A model generated the notes under the pieces. That model saw only the letters and a list, made by a program, of their open reading frames with translations. It was not told where the DNA came from and did not search any database. A program made the translations under genes and the position numbers. From NCBI GenBank assembly GCA_016292575.1, contig JAEDIH010000020.1, forward strand, positions 1-18,769: a stretch of 18,769 nucleotides of DNA. Direction: 5' to 3'. The DNA comes from Clostridiaceae bacterium. Its GTDB lineage: Bacteria; Bacillota; Clostridia; Oscillospirales; Acutalibacteraceae. Below are positions 15,087 to 18,769 of this stretch, piece after piece; the stretch's first letter is position 1; each line of letters starts with the position of its first letter.

Positions 15087-15803
15087 TCAGACAAAAAAGC
15101 GCTTTGAAAGCCACGCGCGCATATGGCGGCTGTTATAGCAGTAAGCAAGGAAGCCGGCAAGCGCCGCGCAGCAGACGGATACTATCACGCCGATATCAAA
15201 GGCATATCTGACATTGCTGCCGAACTCAAGAATCAGTCCGCAGACAAACGAAAAAACCGCAACGTCCGCCGTGACAAAAAGGAGCTTCAGCACCCAGTGC
15301 CTTTTTTTGCTCTTGACCCAGAGCATATAAAAAAGAATGAGAGCCGAAGCGGCAAGAATAATCGGCAGCGCGGTGCTGAAATACCACTTTTCCTTGCCCT
15401 CATAGCCCATGACAAAGAAAAAGAAAACATAGGCGCACACACCGAGCGTGTCAAGAAACCACATCAGATACGGCCGCAGCTTTTTCGTATAGAACGGAAA
15501 AACAAGCACAACCCACAAGAGGAACGACGTTGTGCTGACATAGAACGACCAAAAGCCGCCTTTATAAAAAATTGCATTGATAAAGGTGCAGACGATGTTC
15601 GGAATGAGCATCACCATTGTTATAACATAAGCCACGAAACGGCGCTTAATCTCCGCCGGAACAAAGGTTTTTTCGGAAAACGGGGTCTGTTCGGCGTTTT
15701 GCTTTTTCTGCGGCTCGTTCGGATTGATTACACGGGTGCCGCAAAGGGCGCATTTTTTTGCGCTCTTGTCAAGTTCAACACCGCAGTTTACGCAATATGA
15801 CAT
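15087..15803 (-). CDS. Zinc-ribbon six-helix membrane protein (DUF6320-like)
   Basis: 238 aa. An N-terminal zinc ribbon has C4, C7, C18 and C21 (CxxC...CxxC). A polar linker follows to about residue 50, then six predicted membrane helices at about 55-77, 84-105, 112-133, 143-162, 171-193 and 201-222, and a basic C-terminus. I believe it belongs to the DUF6320 type that often accompanies COG4908-like acyltransferase genes in Clostridia; that assignment is from memory of context, not a search. Function unknown. AGGAGG at 15811-15816 overlaps the stop codon of the acyltransferase gene, 12 bp separate the two frames, and its own stop overlaps the recQ ribosome site. It may anchor or regulate the acyltransferase at the membrane (inference). 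Confidence 0.75.
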   Translation of the reverse strand: MSYCVNCGVELDKSAKKCALCGTRVINPNEPQKKQNAEQTPFSEKTFVPAEIKRRFVAYVITMVMLIPNIVCTFINAIFYKGGFWSFYVSTTSFLLWVVLVFPFYTKKLRPYLMWFLDTLGVCAYVFFFFVMGYEGKEKWYFSTALPIILAASALILFYMLWVKSKKRHWVLKLLFVTADVAVFSFVCGLILEFGSNVRYAFDIGVIVSVCCAALAGFLAYCYNSRHMRAWLSKRFFV

Positions 15804-15815
15804 CTTTTTTCCTCC

Positions 15816-17087
15816 TCAGGAACGGTTGCTTTCAATTTTGACATGGACGCCCATCTTCACAAGCCTTGTAAAAAACTCGCGTTCAATGTCGGTTTCGTCG
15901 TAGCAGTTTGAAAAAGTAAAGGCGAGCTTATCGCCGAGGGTAATAACTCCGCAGCGTGCGCCGTTGAGCTTTCCCGGTCCGGTGAAGAAAAAGTATTTTT
16001 CAATATGCTCTTTCATTTCATCGGGTATATCGACCGCGCCGATGTTTGAAAGCAGGGCGGACGTTGTCTGCTCGCCCGTGAGCAAAAAGGTCAGAGCCAC
16101 CGAGAGATTTTTAACAAACAGCGGAAAAAACTTTGCAAACGGGTTCTGCTCAATTTTAAGGTTCTGCGTCATCATGGAATTGACTGTCTTTTCATCGTTG
16201 ACAAGCCGAAGCTGGAGCGAGACAAGCTTCAGTATCTCCTCAAAGGTATATTCGCCCATATTGGGATTCATTTTGACGCGCAGGCAAAGAACAAAGTTGC
16301 GCAGCGTGTTTGTCGGAAAAAACTTGCGCAGATTCACGGGTATCTGAACAGAGACCTCGCGCTGCTTCTTCCTTTCTTCAAGCTGCTTTCTGTAATGGAT
16401 ATCCATAAGTATGGCAGCAAAAAACTCGGTGATCGTCACGCCGTAGCCCTTTGAAACGGCATGAACCTGCTCAAAGGACATTATTCCAACCGTGTAATTG
16501 CACATATGCCTGCCCGTTTTTGTTCCGACGGCATGATAAACAGCCTTGTCGCGGCGGTTATAGGGCGCTTTGGACGAAGCAAAGCGCGTGTATGCGTCCA
16601 GCATTTCGTCCTCGGTGGGCTGAGCGCCGGTATCGAGCACCATTCCTCCGGCAGGTATATCGTACCCCTTGAGGCGAAGATATTCGGCAACAAGAGTGGA
16701 AACAAAAACGGTGTTGCCGTAGCCGTCGGAAATTGCGTGGAAAACATCGGCGGATATACGGTTTCCGTGATAGAAAACGCGGAAAAGATAGCCGCCGTTT
16801 TCCTTGAACTTCACGCGGTAGCAAATATTTTTGATGTCCTCAAGTACAAGGGGATCATTGGGATTCTTTTCAAAATAATACCAGAAAAAGCCCGCCTTTA
16901 TCCGCACGTTAAAGCACGGCATCCTTTGCAGCGTTCTGCAAAGCGCCTTTTTAAGCAGCAGCGGATCAACCCTCTCCTTCAGCTCAACGCCTATCCGAAA
17001 AACATTTGACCAGGTTTTTGAGTTTTGTCCGGGAAAAATTTTTGCGGCGTTGTCAAGCTTGAACCACTCAAAATTATTCTTTTTCAT
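15816..17087 (-). CDS. Condensation-fold acyltransferase (alcohol acetyltransferase-like, COG4908)
   Basis: 423 aa. It has the CoA-dependent acyltransferase/condensation fold: catalytic H117-AIS-D121-G122 (HxxxDG), a PVNLRKFFPTNTLRNF segment typical of the second subdomain, and a late hydrophobic FVKNLSVALTFLL stretch followed by SNIGAVDIPDEM, which resembles the domain-bridging SNxG region. Relatives transfer acyl groups to alcohols, amines or lipids; PapA5 and non-ribosomal peptide condensation domains share the fold. No carrier protein or synthetase gene is nearby, so a standalone role in lipid or glycolipid acylation is more likely than peptide synthesis; the substrate is unknown. GAGGTT at 17098-17103 precedes the ATG. 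It heads the operon with the DUF6320-like gene and recQ. Confidence 0.8.
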   Translation of the reverse strand: MKKNNFEWFKLDNAAKIFPGQNSKTWSNVFRIGVELKERVDPLLLKKALCRTLQRMPCFNVRIKAGFFWYYFEKNPNDPLVLEDIKNICYRVKFKENGGYLFRVFYHGNRISADVFHAISDGYGNTVFVSTLVAEYLRLKGYDIPAGGMVLDTGAQPTEDEMLDAYTRFASSKAPYNRRDKAVYHAVGTKTGRHMCNYTVGIMSFEQVHAVSKGYGVTITEFFAAILMDIHYRKQLEERKKQREVSVQIPVNLRKFFPTNTLRNFVLCLRVKMNPNMGEYTFEEILKLVSLQLRLVNDEKTVNSMMTQNLKIEQNPFAKFFPLFVKNLSVALTFLLTGEQTTSALLSNIGAVDIPDEMKEHIEKYFFFTGPGKLNGARCGVITLGDKLAFTFSNCYDETDIEREFFTRLVKMGVHVKIESNRS

Positions 17088-17138
17088 GAGAGAAGCAACC
17101 TCGTTTACAGATATAATAACTTATCACAGCCGTTATCT

Positions 17139-17156
17139 TAGTATTATACAATACTA
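17139..17156. promoter_or_regulatory. 18-bp palindrome over the acyltransferase promoter -10
   Basis: TAGTATT (17139-17145) and AATACTA (17150-17156) are exact inverted 7-bp arms around ATAC. The palindrome covers the -10 hexamer and probably the start region of the minus-strand promoter. This position and symmetry suit a repressor dimer site, but no regulator gene is in the window. The -10 sequence itself supplies some of the symmetry. Confidence 0.5.
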
Positions 17157-17171
17157 TGAGCAAATTGGCAA
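17143..17171 (-). promoter_or_regulatory. Sigma-A-like promoter for the acyltransferase operon
   Basis: On the minus strand TTGCCA (17166-17171), 17 bases, perfect TATAAT (17143-17148). The predicted start is near 17136, about 48 nt before the ATG. The -35 lies inside one TTGCCAA copy. Confidence 0.7.
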
Positions 17172-17244
17172 ATGTTTTTTGTTTTCACTTTTCAAAGTTG
17201 ACTTTGTTGCCAAAAGGCGATATAATTAGTTGAAAATTTGCCAA
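17165..17244. repeat. Three TTGCCAA heptamers across the divergent promoter region
   Basis: Copies lie at 17165-17171 (inverted), 17207-17213 and 17238-17244. The outer two extend to a 9-bp inverted pair, TTGGCAAAT (17165-17173) and ATTTGCCAA (17236-17244). Centre-to-centre distances are 42 and 31 bp, close to four and three helical turns. One copy is also the -35 of the minus promoter and one lies in the spacer of the plus promoter. This is a candidate set of regulator sites; chance plus promoter constraint is the alternative. Confidence 0.4.
17198..17226 (+). promoter_or_regulatory. Strong sigma-A-like promoter for the secreted phosphoesterase
   Basis: TTGACT (17198-17203), 17 bases, perfect TATAAT (17221-17226). 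The predicted start is near 17233, giving a leader of about 68 nt that holds a hairpin and the ribosome site. Confidence 0.8.
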
Positions 17245-17274
17245 GGGTAACCGTCTGCTTTCAGGAGGTTGCCC
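17245..17274 (+). other. Leader hairpin in the phosphoesterase 5' UTR
   Basis: GGGTAACC (17245-17252) pairs with GGTTGCCC (17267-17274) with one T-G wobble. Inside, GT and GA face each other, then CTG pairs with CAG around the loop CTTT. An AGGAGG in the descending arm (17262-17268 region, CAGGAGG) would be masked when the stem forms, but it is 30 or more bases from the start codon and so is probably not the ribosome site. It may stabilise the mRNA or act as a control element; no known riboswitch was recognised. Confidence 0.45.
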
Positions 17275-17300
17275 CGGGATAGGACAGAGGTTATGAAAAA

Positions 17301-18769
17301 ATGAAAAATCCGTTCAAAGCGTTTTTGTCGCTCCTTTTTTGTTTTGTGCTCGTTCTGTCGGTTCCGACATTCTCCTTTGCTCAAGACGAGGACTTCACCG
17401 TTTCAAGGCTCAGCGTGTGCGTCAACGGCGACACGTCCTCTTCAAGAGGCTTTTGCTGGTACACAAAAAGCAAAACGGATACCGCCCTGAAAATCTTCAA
17501 AAACGGCGAGGACGTTTCCTCCTCGCTGAGCTTTTCCGCTCCCGTCTGCAAAAAGCAAAACGACCTTTTCATGCACAAGCTGACGGTTTCCGGTCTTGAA
17601 AAGGGAACGGAATATACCTACATTGCCGGCAACGGCAGCGTATGGAGCGAGGAAGGCTCGTTCAGAACCGACGACGCCGACAGCCGCCTGAGCTTTATTA
17701 CCGTTGCGGACGTTCAGGCCTCATCGGAAGACGGCTTTGCAAAAGGCGCGGCGGTGCTGAAAAAGGCTCTTGAACAAAACCCGGACGCAGACTTTGTTGC
17801 AAACCTCGGAGACTTTACGAACGACTGCACCAACGAGGAATGGAACCTATATGACAGGGCGTTCGGCAGCATTAACAGAAGCATTACCCTTGTTCCCGTT
17901 GCCGGAAATCACGACGGGCTCGGAAAATGGAATTGGTTTAACAGCATGTTCAACCTTGACACGAGCGAAAGCGTTCAAACCCTCAACGGCGTCAACTACT
18001 CGTTCGACTACGGCAACGCCCACTTTTCCGTGCTCAACACAAACGACTTGCTCTGTGTTTCAAACGCACAGCTTTCCTGGCTCAAAAATGACCTTGCCTC
18101 CACGGACAGGGATTGGAAAATTGTTTTTATGCACAAATCGCCCTATACACTCGGAAAGGACGGAAAGCTGCCCGATGCGCTCTATCTCCAGCAGTCTCTC
18201 ACCGAAGTGCTTGACGAGGGAAACGCGGACATCGTTTTTTCCGGTCATGATCATATGTATCTGCGCACAAAAAAGCTCAGGGACAACAAGCTTGACGAAA
18301 GCGGCACAACCTATGTGCTTTCCGGAACAGCGGGCACAAAGCGCTATCAGATCCGCTCGTTCCTTGCCGATTATTTTCTTGACACCTCGTTTATTGACGC
18401 GCTCACCGTTCAAAAAGAGGGCTGGGCGAACTACTGGAACGGCGAAAACTGGAACAGCACAAAGGAAACAAACGTCGGCGGCTGCTTTTCAAACATAACA
18501 ATTGAAAACGGAACGCTGAGCCTTGACGCCTATATTCTTGCAGACGAAAAGGACGAAAACGGAAAAGATGTTGTTACAAAGATTGACTCTCTCACTCTGA
18601 AAAAGGAAACCGGAAAAAATGTTCCGACCTGTGAAAAGGCAAACAAAACGGGCGCTCTTTACTACGCGCTCGGCGTTGTTCCGTCCTTCCTCTCGCTTGC
18701 GGAATATGCGTTCTTTACCTGGCTTCCGACGTTTTTGCGTATGCTGCCGGAGCTTTTAAGGGTCTATAT
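17301..18769 (+). CDS. Secreted metallophosphoesterase, purple acid phosphatase-like, 3' partial
   Basis: 489 codons are visible; no stop before the window end. An N-terminal signal peptide (about 1-27, cleavage probably after SFA) is followed by a fibronectin-III-like domain (about 30-125), as in purple acid phosphatases. The calcineurin-like phosphoesterase domain then shows ADVQ at 136-139 (DxQ in place of the usual DxH), GDFTND at 170-175, GNHD at 203-206 by GNHDG, a metal-ligand His in FMHKSP near 278, and GHDHMYLR at 315-322. Two metal ions are expected at this site to cleave phosphate esters outside the membrane. A hydrophobic segment (about 452-485) near the visible end suggests a C-terminal membrane anchor. 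The ribosome site is AGAGG at 17286-17290. An ATG at 17293 gives only a three-codon frame, MKK, whose stop overlaps this start as ATGA. Confidence 0.88.
   Translation, partial: MKNPFKAFLSLLFCFVLVLSVPTFSFAQDEDFTVSRLSVCVNGDTSSSRGFCWYTKSKTDTALKIFKNGEDVSSSLSFSAPVCKKQNDLFMHKLTVSGLEKGTEYTYIAGNGSVWSEEGSFRTDDADSRLSFITVADVQASSEDGFAKGAAVLKKALEQNPDADFVANLGDFTNDCTNEEWNLYDRAFGSINRSITLVPVAGNHDGLGKWNWFNSMFNLDTSESVQTLNGVNYSFDYGNAHFSVLNTNDLLCVSNAQLSWLKNDLASTDRDWKIVFMHKSPYTLGKDGKLPDALYLQQSLTEVLDEGNADIVFSGHDHMYLRTKKLRDNKLDESGTTYVLSGTAGTKRYQIRSFLADYFLDTSFIDALTVQKEGWANYWNGENWNSTKETNVGGCFSNITIENGTLSLDAYILADEKDENGKDVVTKIDSLTLKKETGKNVPTCEKANKTGALYYALGVVPSFLSLAEYAFFTWLPTFLRMLPELLRVY

Noticed and set aside
16461..17009. 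182-aa plus-strand frame opposite the acyltransferase
   Set aside because: No domain signature. The minus frame has HxxxDG and a full family length, so this is a shadow.
17245..17280. Cyclic-di-GMP or cobalamin riboswitch in the phosphoesterase leader
   Set aside because: The final GGTTGCCC superficially resembles part of a GEMM element, but the leader is too short and lacks the second stem and the conserved core.
18060..18413. 117-aa minus-strand frame opposite the phosphoesterase
   Set aside because: It mirrors the conserved metal-binding region of the plus-strand gene and shows no features of its own.
17770..18498. 242-aa plus-strand frame inside the phosphoesterase
   Set aside because: It is a Thr/Ser/Arg-rich out-of-frame reading; the correct frame from 17301 carries signal peptide and all phosphoesterase motifs.

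Overview
The window looks like core chromosome of an endospore-forming, low-to-mid GC clostridial Firmicute, probably of the Oscillospiraceae/Ruminococcaceae type. The reasons are the sporulation genes yabP and yabQ in their conserved neighbourhood, the recJ-relA-dtd-hemZ cluster, AGGAGG ribosome sites, frequent TTG/GTG starts, and sigma-A promoters of the TTGAAA-17-TATAAT type. The organism call is inference from gene content. Sixteen of the seventeen coding regions lie on the minus strand, so the layout is described from high to low coordinates.

Region A (15.8-18.8 kb) is a divergent locus. A plus-strand secreted, metal-dependent phosphoesterase of the purple-acid-phosphatase type runs off the right edge (17301 to the end, 3' partial). 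Facing it, an acyltransferase/condensation-fold protein (HxxxDG) and a zinc-ribbon six-helix membrane protein (DUF6320-like) start a minus-strand operon that continues into recQ. The 213-bp space between them carries two divergent sigma-A-like promoters, an 18-bp palindrome over one -10, three copies of TTGCCAA, and a leader hairpin. This is the least understood part of the window.

Region B (5.2-13.3 kb) is a housekeeping operon read from a promoter overlapping the end of recQ: recJ, bifunctional rel (ppGpp), dtd, a metallo-beta-lactamase-fold hydrolase, hemZ, a uridine-kinase-like P-loop kinase and a SpoVB/YabM-type flippase. Genes are tightly packed, with ATGA overlaps at dtd/MBL and MBL/hemZ and an 8-bp overlap at kinase/flippase. 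The apt gene common between recJ and relA in other Firmicutes is absent.

Region C (0.1-5.2 kb) is the conserved yab cluster: flippase, mazG, HU, rqcP (S4 domain), yabP, yabQ, divIC and an S1-domain protein. It matches Bacillus yabM-yabN-yabO-yabP-yabQ-divIC-yabR, but with an HU gene inserted and the MazG protein lacking the YabN methylase half. Sequence signals divide the cluster into units: a sigma-A-like promoter before mazG, a hairpin terminator after HU, a sigma-E-like promoter before yabP, a sigma-A-like promoter before divIC, and a terminator after the S1 gene. This fits vegetative mazG/HU/divIC and forespore-mother-cell yabPQ expression.

No gene-free stretch exceeds 300 bases. No tRNA, rRNA, CRISPR array, insertion sequence or prophage gene was seen. 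The left edge holds a perfect 12-bp inverted repeat of unknown function.
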